Notes: generated by a model from the letters alone, not told the origin. 64,000 nt of DNA from Epiperipatus broadwayi (GCA_028023455.1 JAQFVV010006695.1:186001-250000); one strand, 5' to 3'; shown: positions 36,841-49,654, counted from the stretch's first letter. Program-made: numbers and translations.

Positions 36841-39801
36841 TGATTATTCATATAGTATATAAGCATGGATGGGCTGCTCACCAACACGCATTAGCCAGCA
36901 CGACGAGGTTATTGGATTTTTAATATCAAGAAACACCATGGACTTTCTTCTCAGTTGCCTGATAAGGCAGAATGAATGCTTGTGTAAATGATAAATATTT
37001 TTCCAATATATATACAATTATGACAGACAAAAATAAATCATGGCCCTTATTCCCAGGAGACTGTAAAGTCACCAACCAAGGCAGCAGTTGGTGGCTGAAG
37101 GCAGAAGCTGCTCAGAATCCCCTGATTGTGGACACAGGCTGCCATTTGATGATGCCTTTTTTATTTAGGTACTTACAACTGTGGATCACTTTCAAGTGAA
37201 GGAAGATTGCAAGAGTTAGAAGAAAAACTGTCTTATATTAAATGGGATATTATTGGACTTTGTGAAGTTAGAAGAAAGAGACAATTGTTTTAAAAAGTGA
37301 GCATGTACTCTACTATAAAGGCACAAATATTGGAAATACAAGTGGGGTAGTATTCATTATAAATAAAAAGTGGAAGAACAACATTGTGGAGATTTATGGT
37401 GTATTGGACAGAGTGGCAAGATTAGTTATACAACTTAATAGCAGATACCAAATGCAGATAATTCAGGTTTATGCCCCAACAAGTTTTCAAAGTGATGAAG
37501 TAGTAGAAGATTTTTATATGGATGCACAAAAGGCTTTTGATCAGAGTTAAAAACATTTCAAAATTATTATGGTAGACTTTAATGCTAGAATTGGTAAACA
37601 AATGAAAGATGAAAGTGCTGGAGGTAATTTTGGTTATGGTAATAGAAATGAGAGAGGACAGAGACTTGTGGAGTTTGCAGGAAAAGCAAAACTTTATGTT
37701 ATGAATTATTTTGAGAAAAGTGTTAAAAGGAAATGGACATGGAAGCATCCAAATGAAAGTACAGCAGAATTGAATTATATTTTGACTAATAGAAAATACA
37801 TATTTCAAGATTGTAATGTTCTTAATAAATTTAACAGAGGAAGTGATCATCGGTTAGTAAGATGTAAAATACATGTTAATGCAAAACTAGAGAGACATAA
37901 GAAAACAATATTTACAGTTGATATTCCTAATTTTCAGAAACATTCTAATGAATTTAAAATAGAACTTACAAATAGATTTCAAGTATTAGTAGATTTTGAA
38001 TATGATTCAGATTTGAATGAAATTAATATGAAAACAACTGATACACTTTTAAAAACTTCAACAGCACTAGATCAATAAAATTTCTACTGAGACTAGAGAA
38101 TTTATGAAGAAAAGAAGGAATATGAAGATATACAAAAATGATGCGTTAAAAAGGATTGAATATCTCAAATTTTGTAAAATGATGCAGAAAAGATTTGAAA
38201 ATGATATAAGAAAGTATAACTGTGAACTAGCAAGGAAAGCAGCAGAAGGGAATGAAAGTCTCAAGAGTGTAAAACAACATTTTGATATTGGTAGGAAATT
38301 CATATCTGCAATAAAAAAAAGCTGGAATTATTACTAAAAAGAGAGATGACATCATGAAATGTATAGAAGACTTTTATCAAGAATTATATAGTAATAAAGA
38401 ACAAATACCTCCTATATCTATGACATCTTCTGAATTACCCAGAATTTTAAATGAAGAAGTGAGACATGCAATTAAATATATGAAGAAAGAAAAGAGTCCA
38501 GGTAATGGTAGAATTATAATTGATATATTAAAAGAAGCAGGAGAAAAAAATACAATTTTTTTTAGCAATGTTATATACCAAATGTCTAAATGATAAAGAT
38601 GTACCAGATGATTGGAAGAATGCAGTATTAATATTAATATTTAAAAAAGGTGATAAAGAGGATATTAGAAATTACAGACCTATCAGCCTTTTATCAGTTA
38701 CATACAAATTTTTTACCAAGATAGTTACAACTCGTCTACAGAGAACATTGGATTTCCCCCAACCAAGAGAACAAGCTGGATTTAAAAGTGGTTTTAGTAC
38801 AGGAGATCATATCCAGGTATTGAGAGAAGTTATAGAAAGGACAAATGAATATGAGTTGCCATTATGTTTTGGATTTGTAGATTATGAAAAGGCATTTGAA
38901 TCTATAAACTTTTCTTCAGTGATTAAAGCATTGGATCATCAAGGTATAGACCCAAGATATTGTCAAATTTTAAAGAATATTTATAAAAATGCAACAGCAA
39001 CAATTAGATTAGATAATGATACTGGGAAAGTCAACATTGAGAAGAGTGTAAGACAGGGTGACTCCATATCTCCAAAACTTTTTACAGCAGTGCTGCAAGA
39101 AATATTTTGTGATGTTAGATTTGTATTGTTGGTGTCTCATTTTCCAGCATAATTTTGCTTTTTCTTAACAAGTCTCACTTGCAATCTAAATAATTGTCTG
39201 GGAATGAATTAGAGGATTTAGTTATAAGCTTTTAGAAGCTGATTGAAAAACTCTTATGAAATTTTTATCAGTAAATTTATTTTTTAACAAAGATTATTAA
39301 AGTCAACATTGAGAAGAGTGTAAGACAGGGTGACTCCATATCTCCAAAGGTTTTTACAGTAGTGCTGCAAGAAATATTTTGTGGATTAAAATGGGAAGCT
39401 AAAGGAGTGAAAGTAAATGGAGATTATTTAAGTCATTTAGATTTTGCAGATGATGTAGTTGTTTTTGTAACTTATGCTTCAGAGCTGCAGGAAATGTTGC
39501 AGGAGTTATCAGATGAAAGTAGGACTAAAGATAAATGTTAAAAAGACTAAAGTAATGTTTAATGGATTTGCTCAAAATATGAAAATAAAGATTGATTATG
39601 ATCAGTTAGAAGAAGTTAACAGTTACAAACACCTTGGTCAGATTATTAATACAGATGGAAACATAATGGATGAAATTAATCATAGAATAAAACTTGGTTG
39701 GAGTGCTTTTGATAGAAATAACTTGATACTAAAAGGAAATATACCTATGTGTTTGTAAAGGAAGATTTTTAATAAATGTGTTTTACCTGTTCTTACTTAT
39801 G
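36841..39801 (+). pseudogene. RTE-clade LINE, endonuclease plus reverse transcriptase, 3' end missing
   Basis: The 5' part (about 36841-37170) includes GC-richer leader-like sequence. An APE-type endonuclease follows: TYNCGSLSSEGRLQELEEKL at 37171, WDIIGLCEVRRK, IIQVYAPTSFQ, MVDFNARIGK (37569) and SDHRLVRCK. Then comes the reverse transcriptase: GDKEDIRNYRPISLLS, PREQAGFKSGFSTGDH, FVDYEKAFESI, VRQGDSISPKLF and, after an interruption, LDFADDVVVF (about 39440) and KTKVMFNGF. Stops occur near 37291, 37547, 38076, 38335 and 38591. An 85-bp segment is duplicated around a 187-bp insert (39027-39383). Sequence stops matching RTE at about 39801, so the 3' end is absent, unusual for a LINE. Confidence 0.9.
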
Positions 39802-41922
39802 TATCAATAATGAAAGAAAGAAACAGTGCACTGGCAAAGACAGTACTATCAGTCTTCTGAATTTTAGGCTATTAAGATCATATATAATTTTCAATGATCA
39901 TCCAATTTTGACAGGCAATGTCTTCCAGATTATTTATGAGGACTAATAGTTTTAATTTTAACAGTATACAAGCCTAACATGAGCATCAGTTTTGAAAGAA
40001 ACTTTTTAAATTCCAACCAATCTTTTTTTTTCTGACTCTGTATAATATCTTACTTTTTCCATACTTATTAAACTTATTATTTTGAAATTTCCTTGTGAGT
40101 ATATGACATTTTTAGTTATTAAAATGATTCTAAAATTTAAAATAAAATTTCAATTAATATTTATGCCTTGAATATTATTGTGAAAGGAAGTTTTGATAAA
40201 CAGATCTTCGAATTATTGCTTGCGAATAAACAGCACGCAAATAACACTTTATTTTTCGAAATAGTAATCTATAAACCGAAATATAATTTGTATATCTTTA
40301 AAATTTATTGAAAATATTAATTGAAAGTGTAAAAAAAAAAGTTTTGCAAACAATAATCTTTTAAAATAATACAGTTTTGAAAGAAATACTGCCGTAGGAA
40401 AAAAAATTAGCTTTTTTTTTTAAAAAAAAAGAAAAACACAGACTGATTTTTAGATTGTCGTAAAGATTACCTTTCTTTTTATTTACAAAAAAAAAAACCA
40501 CTTTTAGAGTAAATAATTAAAAAATCAGATCTCTTTTTAAAAAGTCATAATTTAAAAATACATCGATTCATGAAATGGTGAAATAGAATGTAAAACTATT
40601 ATGTTTGACCATATATTTAAATAGTTATGACTTATAAATTATAGGCCATGAAAGTTTTAAGTACTATGTTCATAAACGCTAGCAAGAAGGCATTTAGAGG
40701 TTGCTCTTTTTCCGTGTGTAGACGTGGGGAAACAGCGTCGCGTAGTGGGCTAGAATCTTGGTAGTTTCTGATAGCAGACAACACATAAGCTAGATGTGTT
40801 TATGGCAATCAGCACCACCTAGGTTCTTGGTAGCAGACGATGTAAGCTGCCAGATAGCTTGTGGAAGGTTCCTGTGATGTGATGTATTATGGCTTCTCCT
40901 TAAACGAAGTCAAGAATATCTCGGCAATTATGCCCAGATAAACCTGTTAGCCACTTTCTTTTACATTCCCCACTCTAAATTTACCCATAATCTGCTCTAT
41001 CCCATTTCCACAACATAATTTTTGTCAACTCTATAACCTTTATATCTAAATCCCTCTTATCTTTTCCCAAACCCAGCATAAAAACCAATAATTCACTTTC
41101 TGTATAATCACTCTTTTCATATTTATTTTTCCACAACTTCATTATATGTACCCTTTCTGTTTTCAAACATTTACATTCAATTAACAAATGCCTAATATTT
41201 TCAATTCCTTCCTTACATAATTTACAAAATAAATCACCCATATTTTTCCATTTACATGTATATTCTTTTGTAGCTAAAGATCCCATTCGAGCCTTAAACA
41301 ATAAACTACTTTCCTTACTATTATCATATATTAACTCACACCTAATATTCTCTTTATTTCTATATATATATATATATATATTTGAACTCTTTTTACTCTC
41401 CATACTATTTCTCCATCTCTCTAACTCCCTAGTCTTTATTAATAAATTTATTCTTTTATCCCATTCCTTACTACTATAACACTCAATAATCCTCTTAACA
41501 CAATCATCCCATCTTTTGTACACATATACTGATATAAATTCTTTATCCAAATCTTTTGCATACCGCATTACCTTTCTCACCCATCTTGTTACCTGCCCTT
41601 TACTCATAACCCAATTAAATACTATTTTAGCTATTTTTTTATTATCCATAAACTGCAATCTACCAAACATTTTCATTTTACTTTTTGCATCTCTCATATG
41701 AAAACTTGACCATCCCATTTCTCCTTGAATTGCATCCCTTGCTGTCCATACTTTTGCATCCAATGCATGTCTTTCTACTTCCCTTTGAGCTTTTTCTAAA
41801 TAATCTAATATCTTTTTACTAACATATAATGCATCATTACCATATGTTAACCCTGTATGTTCTGTGTGCTAACACAGAAACAGCGCCTCTAGCGGCCATT
41901 GTGCAGGTCGGGTTAGAGTACC
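39111..41922. repeat. Right inverted arm of the 11-kb composite
   Basis: The arm mirrors 30837-32798. Going outward it has the 187-bp block starting ATGTTAGATTTGTATTG, the RTE 3' fragment, the block at 39800-40640, subterminal modules at about 40680-40870, then a ~985-bp LINE insert, and finally the terminus from about 41855 to 41922. Compared with the left arm, about 75 bp between GGTTCCTGTG and CCTGTATGTTCTGTG is missing at the LINE. Similarity is high elsewhere, so the arms are recent duplicates or have been homogenised. Confidence 0.85.
40875..41860 (-). mobile_element. 3' part of a second LINE inside the right arm
   Basis: The frame is open on the minus strand from about 41853 to the stop at 40981. 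It starts LTYGNDALYVSKKILDYLEK and AQREVERHALDAKVW, continues GEMGWSSFHMRDAKSKMKMF, and ends with a C-terminal zinc-knuckle-like motif, CKLCKEGIENIRHLLIEC (C-x2-C-x8-H-x4-C), common after the RT domain in several LINE clades. The RT catalytic core lies upstream and is not present, so this is a 5'-truncated copy. A dinucleotide TA repeat codes for NIYIYIYRN. The frame is intact over about 290 codons, so the insertion is relatively young. It is not the RTE family of the neighbours. Confidence 0.8.
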
Positions 41923-44786
41923 CTTCAAAGCAAACTGAAATTTTATTTATTTTCAAATACCTTCAAAACAAACTTTCTGATGCAAGTAAAAATCAAACTT
42001 GTTTCAAAGAATTACAATTAAACGTTTTGAATTGTTAAGAAAGAAAAGATTGTATAAGTTAAAAGTCAGCATCACACAATGCCAAATAAATAGTCTTTAA
42101 GAACAGTATGTGACGTGTTTGTGGTTCACAGACTGATTTGTGTAATCATTGCAAAAATCGCCTTTAAATTTTTTATCCATTTTTCCCTGTAATTTTTTTT
42201 TCTACCGGTAGAGTGAATGTACTTGTTACGAGTAGATGTTAAATGATGATAATCAATTATAAACTCTTTTTTTGGATTATTAAATTTTATTTCATGATTT
42301 ATCTTAGTAACTTAATTCTTTATAATAACTATTTTATAAATGAGCTTCATAATTGTTTATCTTAAAGTATTTGAAAATATTCATTCTTTCATGTAAATAT
42401 ATCTTAAAAAGTGTTTTATGTAATTTTATTCCACATTGGTGCCTTCTGTTCATTTTTTTCTTCTATGATTTTAATATTTTATTCTGATAGCAGTGTATAA
42501 ATTATTTAACTATGTATATGTCTATGCATGGCATAGTTGAATGTCATCTATTTAAATTGAGTTTGACAGATATTGCCTCCAATAATTTTTATCTCATTTT
42601 GATATTTTTGCAGAGGAAAAAACTATTGAAGATCTTTTGTTCAAGCGTATTCTTTATTTGATTATTGAATGATGTCAAAAATCATCAATAGCTTCAGATT
42701 ATTAGTAGTAAGTTTTAATCCACTACAGTCATCTATAAATTTTATTTTTTTGGAAAATTAATGATGATGGTGGATCGAAGACTCTACAGACATCAAACTT
42801 CTTTAGTTCTCATAGGTATAATAGCACAGTAATTTCATTTCAAATACTTAAAGCTTCAATTTTTTTTTTCTTTCAATTGAACTATGATCAAATTATTGGG
42901 TCATTTTTAGTCTCTCTGTGTATTCATATATGTATTGCATTAGTCAGATCAATGTTAATCCAATGAGCACAACATTGATCATGGAAGTCAGTCATTTAAT
43001 GATTATACCATATATTACCATTCATTATTTACCAGACGACCAACTGCTAAACTAAAGAATCAATGTCAAAAATTCTCAAAACCAACACTTTATTCCTTCA
43101 GCTTATTATTGGTAGTATCTAGAACATTGCTAGAACCTTTTATTATCATTGATATGCATAATATTTATTACTTAAAATATGATTTCAATGAAATACTATT
43201 GATGAGTTGGTTTTATTTCCCTAATAATAATCATTTTTACTTATTAATCTAGATTGATTATAAAGATAATATTGGCTAGCATAAATTAGCTTTATTAGTT
43301 TTGAAGATAACTGTGCGTTTATTCTTTTCAGTACCACCTTCTTCCAGGTTTGAAGAACTGTTTTGTTTATGCCTTTTGCTTTTTAAAAAATTGCCCTATC
43401 ATAATAAGTTATTAGCAATGTAGCACAACTTGAGAGAATTTGAAACTCTTTTCTATACATTAGATGATCCATAATCACATACATAAGTAAACTCTATGCT
43501 ATACAATCATTGAGAATTCAATAAAGAATGGATACAAACTACTTTCTAATTTTAAAGATACAATTTAATGACCTAATAAATTGTGATAATAACAAAAAAA
43601 TTGAAGTATATATATTTATCACATTTCACTTTTGAGATGAAATTGAACTTATGGCACACAATGTAGCAGTGTGTTTGCACATATGTGTATAAAGTTTAAA
43701 AGGAAAAGTAGAAGTAAACATGGACAAATTTTACTGTACATATTTATTTAAAATATGTAGTCTGGAATAATAGGATAATCATTGAATAGTAGTTTTAATA
43801 TTTTAAAGTACTATAAATTATTTAAAATTAAATATAAAAAAAAAATCTCTTATTTAGAGCCAATTTTGATTTTTCTGATTTTGACAAATGCAAATTGTTT
43901 TTGGAAAATAGTGTTTTTTTATTTATTATGATGTACATTAATCCTATAATCCACTTTTTAGTTAAAGAAATAAAGTTTTTAACTATATTGGTTTTAATGA
44001 AGGTAAATTGAAAAACAGTATGATTAAATTATTATCTGATTTTTTATTAATCATAATGGAAAAATCTTAGATAATTATCATGTTTTAAGATTCCACTGCA
44101 TGAACTATAAATAGTGGGTTTAAATAAAGTGATTATTAGTAAATTATTAAATTGGAGAGAATATAGAAAGGCAGCTTCTAGTTTCATGTTGATCAAGTTC
44201 GAACTTAGATGGAAATAAGGGATAACTTTTCTGTGGTTTGTAGCTGTATGTGCATGTACTAAGTTGCTTGCCTGACAGAAATCCATCAAATTATAGAAGC
44301 TAAATGGAATTGAGGAACATCACATTTATAATATGTATATGCTATCCCCAATGAAATGTCAACCAATTGCGTTATCATGGGCATGACCGAATCTTGAGAC
44401 TAGTGCTATATTTTATACATTTACTATTTCATCTATATGCAAAGGACAAATGAAAATTGCTATCAGTCATATATGTATATATGCAGAACGTGCTTGAGAT
44501 CTATTATACCAGCATGTGAGGCAAAGAAGGAAGAAATTGGCTAGTAATCAAATATACATATATGGACATTATTTCAACCTTTAATTTTACAAATTAGCAA
44601 AAAAAAAATTTCTCTTTACTGCTCAAGAAAATGTTTTATCTCAAAATTGAGTTCTTTTAAAAATAAATAACTTTTGAGTAATATATCTCCTTAACAAGAT
44701 AAAAAAAAGCTCAACAAAGAAAAAATAATTGACCAGTGAAACTTCCAGACAAGGATTAAAATCCCCAGAGGACAAATCTAAATATT

Positions 44787-45989
44787 TTCTTAGAAATTTT
44801 AATAGACAGGGTATGAGCACAGACTTTCACATGACCCACCACTCTCCACACTATCTCATAACACTGATACACCTGAACACACATATGTCGAAAAGATAAA
44901 TAATCACCAATATACGTATTTCATGCTAAACCAGCAATCATTAGTTGGTCCAGATTACCATCTCTACACATATATGCTACAAGTGCTCAGATATATATTA
45001 AGATAGCAAATCCTCCTACTTTAATGGACAGGCTTCAATGTACTCCACCCTCCAACTCTTCAACTGACCATCAAATTGAAAATCTGATGATGGAATGCTC
45101 AAAGGCCACCCTTAGGCCGAGATTGTTGTCACACCCATGTTGACCTAAAGGTCAATCTGACCCCTCATATACAGGACATAATCCATTAAATACATATACA
45201 AGGGATAGGCAGACATCTCTAATATGTAATAGATGAAATACACAGGCTTATATATACCTGTGTCTATATATGTAATAGACAGGGTATGATCACAGACTTT
45301 CACATGACCCACCACTCTCCACACTATCTCATAACACTGATACACCTGAACACATATATCGAAAAGATAAATAATCACCAATATCCGTATTTCATGCTAA
45401 ACCAGCAATCATCAGTTGGTCCAGATTACCATCTCTACACATATATGCTACAAGTGCTCAGATATATATTAAGATAGCAAATCCTCCTACTTTAATGGAC
45501 AGGCTTCAATGTACTCCACACGCCAACTCTTCAACTGTCCATCCAATTGAAAATCTGATGATGGAACGCTCAAAGGCCACCCTTTAGGTCAACATGGGTG
45601 TGACAACAATCTCGGCCTAAGGGTGGCCTTTGAGCGTTCCATCATCAGATTTTCAATTGGATGGACAGTTGAAGAGTTGGAGGGTGGAGTACATTGAAGC
45701 CTGTCCATTAAAGTAGGAGGATTTGCTATCCTTAATATATATCTGAGCACTTGTAGCATATATGTGTAGAGATGGTAATCTGGACCAACTGATGATTGCT
45801 GGTTTAGCATGAAATATGTGTATTGGTGATTATTTATCTTTTCGACATATGTGTGTTCAGGTGTATCAGTGTTATGAGATAGTGTGGAGAGTGGTGGTCA
45901 TGTGAAAGTCTGTGCTCATACCCTGTCATTACATATATAGACACAGGTATATATATAAGCCTGTGTATTTCATTTCTTAGAATTTTAAA
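44787..45989. repeat. 370-bp unit in direct plus inverted arrangement
   Basis: Unit A (about 44804-45150) and unit B (about 45233-45589) are direct copies sharing GACTTTCACATGACCCACCA, CTCATAACACTGATACACCT and CCAGATTACCATCTCTACAC. Unit C (about 45590-45975) is the inverted copy of B with almost no spacer; the centre reads TTTAGGTCAACATGGGTG. The whole block is bounded by similar direct words TTCTTAGAAATTTTAA (from about 44789) and TTCTTAGAATTTTAA (from about 45975), possibly a target duplication of 15 bp or more. Short ORFs here are palindrome artefacts. Confidence 0.85.
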
Positions 45990-46820
45990 TAATTTTTATA
46001 AAAGTCTTGTTTTAAAATTAAACAATATAACCCAATATTGTATGATAAAATTATCAAATGGTTTTTTTTTTTTATATGATAGCATAAAATTCTAGATTTT
46101 TAAGTAAACGAGATATTGTTAAAAATAATTTTAAATACAAATTATGAATTGAAAATATTTTATTTTTACCTTAGACCAATCACGTTTGAGAGTATATGTT
46201 TATTATTTAATGATTTGTATATTATTTACATAGAATAATATTGCTGTATATTATTAACAAATAAAATATTAAGATATAATGCATTGTGTGTGCATGAGTA
46301 CACATATCTAAATTCGTACATAATTTATATATTAAAATAGAATAGTTTTAGTAGTTTATTAATGATCAAGACAATATGCATGTGTCCATATATATGCGGT
46401 TGTTTAATACTTGTTACAATTTATATGTTATTGTTATAATTTGTAAATCTATTGAAATGCTTTTATGTTCGTTATTTGTAAGTCAAAATTAAAATGATTT
46501 ACTTGTATGTAAAGTACTTTTCAGATCTTTGTTTTTTATTTTGATTTTTAAATAATAAATATGTTGATCATTATTTTAAATTATTCCGATAAATTATTTA
46601 ATGTAAAATATATTAAGTTATAGATGCCTATTTTTCTTGTTCTCATTTACTAGGATTCTAAGCTAGTTTCAAACTGTAATGTATTTCATATATATATATG
46701 TTTGTATATCCAAATAGTTCTCTTTAGAATTGGGTGGTGCATTTAAAATCCACTCACTTCACTTTGTTTCATGTAGATATACTCGTAATCCCATATCCCA
46801 GAGCATTGATACATGATCAG

Positions 46821-47251
46821 CATTAATATATTTATCCCAGAATTTTTGATATTATTTATTACAGTAATTATTTTAGCACTTAAGAATGTGTGTGTAATTT
46901 CAATAATGATTGCTTTTATATTATGATCTAAGTTTGGTTTTGGTCAACTTTTTTACCTATCACCCATATTTCTATCTCGTTAACAGTGTAATTTTTTTAC
47001 TGTCCATCAATGCTGCTTGAATAACTTTAGCATTAATATATTTATCCCAGAATTTTTGATATTATTTATTACAGTAATTATTTTAGCACTTAAGAATGTG
47101 TAATTTCAATAATGATTGCTCTTATATTATGATCTAAGTTTGGTTTTGACTAGAACAGGGGTAGTCAACTTTTTTACCTATCACCCATATTTCTGTCTTG
47201 TTAACAGTGTAATTTTTTTACTGTCCATCAATGCTGCTTGAATAACTTTAG
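46821..47251. repeat. Two-copy tandem duplication, ~215 bp
   Basis: Unit 1 (46821-47030) and unit 2 (47031-47251) both run from CATTAATATATTTATCCCAG to TGCTTGAATAACTTTAG. Unit 2 has an extra ACTAGAACAGGGGTA before GTCAACTTTTTTACC, and unit 1 has an extra TGTG in its centre. Near identity suggests a recent duplication. Confidence 0.9.
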
Positions 47252-47376
47252 TGTTTATGGTAACAAAAAAGGATTCATAATAGTATATTAATAGATATAT
47301 AATAATATAAAATGAGTAACAAATTTAAATCTTTTGAAAGAATAAAATGTATTTAGTTTATTTTGAACTTGAAAAC

Positions 47377-49587
47377 TTCTATGTATGTGTGTGTATTCAC
47401 ATATACACGCAGTAATAATAATGTAGCTATTACAAAATATTCAAGTATGTAGCTATTACAAAATATTCAAGTATATGCATTCACATTAACGATTAAGATT
47501 GGTCAGAGATAACCAAACTGGCCACTTTGAACCTCGTGTCATGGGATGACCAATGGAAAAAAACTGTGTTACATCCAGGACGGCAGAACAAACAATGTCA
47601 GACTTGAGGATGGATGCGTTTTCCTGAGTGTCAAAAAACACTATTTCACTTTCAGCTCGTCTCGCGGAGAGATCTACCTCCGAACATGCCAAGGTAGACC
47701 TAGGGACAGTTACAGGTCATATAGATCTTAATATTATTTACTGTAAGCCTACAGGCCTTAAAAAATAGAGTTGTATAATAATGTATTAGTCAGATTTATT
47801 TATGTAATAATTGTATTCACGTATTGATCCTCGTATAAGTATATTATACTGGGTTCGAATATGGGACGTTCGAAACACCAGTCTCTTAGGCAGAGAAGAA
47901 CATACTCGGAAAGTATGTATGTCCAAATGATAGCTATAAAATATATAACTAGCATCACATTTCCAGGACATAACTTCTTCTCGACTGTTGAGTTCAACAC
48001 CAAGTTCAAAGCACTTTTTTGTTTTGTGTAAACACGAGCACCAGCTATCTATTCAGAAGAATAAACAATGCACTTTGAACAATGGCCATTAACTCAACGC
48101 CTAAGTTATACCCATAGACTAGCTCAGCTTCTTGTAATCATTAACAGATTATACATAATTAGTGGTGAAAAGAATTAGTAAAACAATTGATGAAAAGATT
48201 GGTAAAAAGAATTGACCGACAAATTTAAAGACCATTTATTTTAATTAACATTTACTAATTTTAAACATTTTATAAATCTAATATAACACATGCACATTTT
48301 AAATTAACACACTATAATATATCTTATGAGAAAGCATAAATAATATTTGACGTTTATAAAATCATATAGCATTCACAAACACGCACATCAATAGTTCATT
48401 TTATGCATGCTTATAGAGTTCAAATTACTTGTCTCTTGAGGTTTTACGAATTAATGCGATGGCTACTATAGAAATAAGAATATGAAATATTATTACCTAG
48501 GATTTTGGAATGTGGATACATCTTGCTGTTGCTGCTTCTAATGAAGTATATCTAACCGGTTAGATTTGAAGTTTTCCTGCAGAGATTTGATGATTATTAG
48601 TTGGTATTATTCCTGGAGACAATTAGATACTGACAGAGATTCTTCAAGCTGTTATGCAGACATTATTTAAGATCGGGTATATTGGTTGTTTTCATCGGAC
48701 TTCAGGCTGGAGAGACGTATGTTTCCCGTGGGTTTTTAACACTGCATTTCTGACTGATACATAATAAACTGACCTCTGATACAATTAACTCAACTGATTG
48801 TCCTCACTGAATGTCCGATAAAAAATTGGCTCTTTATACCTAAGATGTGTTGTCCTCTTTAATATCCTCTGGTAATATCTGTTGTCGAAATTCCTTTGAT
48901 AATCTCATGTTTTTGAAGATCGTTTAATTAGTAGTAGCCATCCAAACGTGTTGTTTTTTATATTTTAATTAATAGCCATTGCGGAGTGTTTTTTAATTTT
49001 TAACTTTCATTTATTATTTTTTTATTTCTTTAATACGGATATATTTATTTTACATTTGCACGCACATATATAATTTTATTCTACACATCAAAACTAGTTT
49101 TAAGATTACTTTTTCTTTAATTCGAATGAGAAGAGATTTATATTTTGAAACTTTCAACTATTTATTTTTACGAATACTAATAAGAAAAACTCTTTACTTC
49201 CTTTTATAAAACTTTTAGTTTAACTATTTCTAACAAACAAACCCTCTCCCCTTCTAATTAATTAATTGTAACTTTCATTTCAAAAACTAATGATAGAAAG
49301 CTATTTGACTCTTACTTTTTTTTGAAAACAAACTGCATTTTGTTTAATAAGGAAACTAAATTTTTATAACTTTTTTTTTTTTTTGGATAAATTATTATGT
49401 ATGTACCAATTCCAGGTTGGTACAATATATATAAACCTATTAACTCCAACTATCATGTTCGTGTGTTTCATTATATAAATACTTTTAGCTGTTGAGTGCG
49501 ATAACTCTCACTCAAACCTCAATCATTTTGGCCAGTCAAAGCTACCGACCCTGGCCCTTATATATCTGGCCAGTACCGGATATTGCA
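47377..49587 (+). repeat. 5' LTR, interrupted by a 1.6-kb insertion
   Basis: The outer part (47377-47835) matches the start of the 3' LTR through GATTAAGATTGGTCAGAGA, CATGGGATGACCAATGG and GTATTGATCCTCGT. The inner part (about 49424-49587) matches its end through ATATATATAAACCTATTAAC, GCTGTTGAGTGCGATAAC and CAGTACCGGATATTGCA. Without the insertion the LTR would be about 620 bp. Confidence 0.88.
47836..49423. other. Unclassified ~1.6-kb insertion inside the 5' LTR
   Basis: This block is absent from the 3' LTR, so it inserted after the retrotransposon did, at an AT dinucleotide run. It starts near AAGTATATTATACTGGG and ends near CCAATTCCAGGTTGGTAC. It has no ORF above 70 codons with recognisable motifs, and I could not define terminal repeats or a target duplication. 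It could be a solo LTR or a decayed DNA transposon. Confidence 0.7.
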
Positions 49588-49605
49588 CTGGCGCAGTCTT
49601 GACAG
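49588..49605 (+). other. Primer-binding-site-like sequence
   Basis: TGGCGCAGTC begins one base after the end of the 5' LTR. The TGGCGC start and position fit a tRNA 3'-end complement used to prime minus-strand synthesis. The tRNA species is not determined. Confidence 0.55.
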
Positions 49606-49654
49606 TTCAATTTGAACCCTAGCAGCCTGCTGACAACCAAATAAGTCAGGGCAA

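Larger units (their letters stand above)
30837..41922. mobile_element. 11-kb composite with ~1.9-kb inverted arms, GGTAC ends and 8-bp duplication
   Basis: The left end GGTACACTAACCCGAC... and the reverse complement of the right end, GGTACTCTAACCCGAC..., begin long inverted arms. The flanking 8-mers CTTCAAAA (30829-30836) and CTTCAAAG (41923-41930) match 7 of 8. The site seems to be a pre-existing ~38-bp tandem repeat, since TGAAATTTTATTTATTTTCA occurs on both sides. Each arm has subterminal modules of CTAGGTGGCGCTG/AGCGCC type followed by AT-rich DNA and an RTE reverse-transcriptase piece. Between the arms lie a PLE remnant, an RTE fragment and most of an RTE LINE. No transposase was found. 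GGTAC ends plus an 8-bp duplication link it to the 8431-9594 element. Confidence 0.75.

Noticed and set aside
37422-37850. 142-codon minus-strand ORF
   Set aside because: It is antisense to the RTE endonuclease domain, whose motifs on the + strand explain the sequence.
45145-45810. Short ORFs (78, 63 and 73 codons) on both strands
   Set aside because: They are reflections of the palindromic 370-bp unit, as shown by identical peptides on opposite strands.
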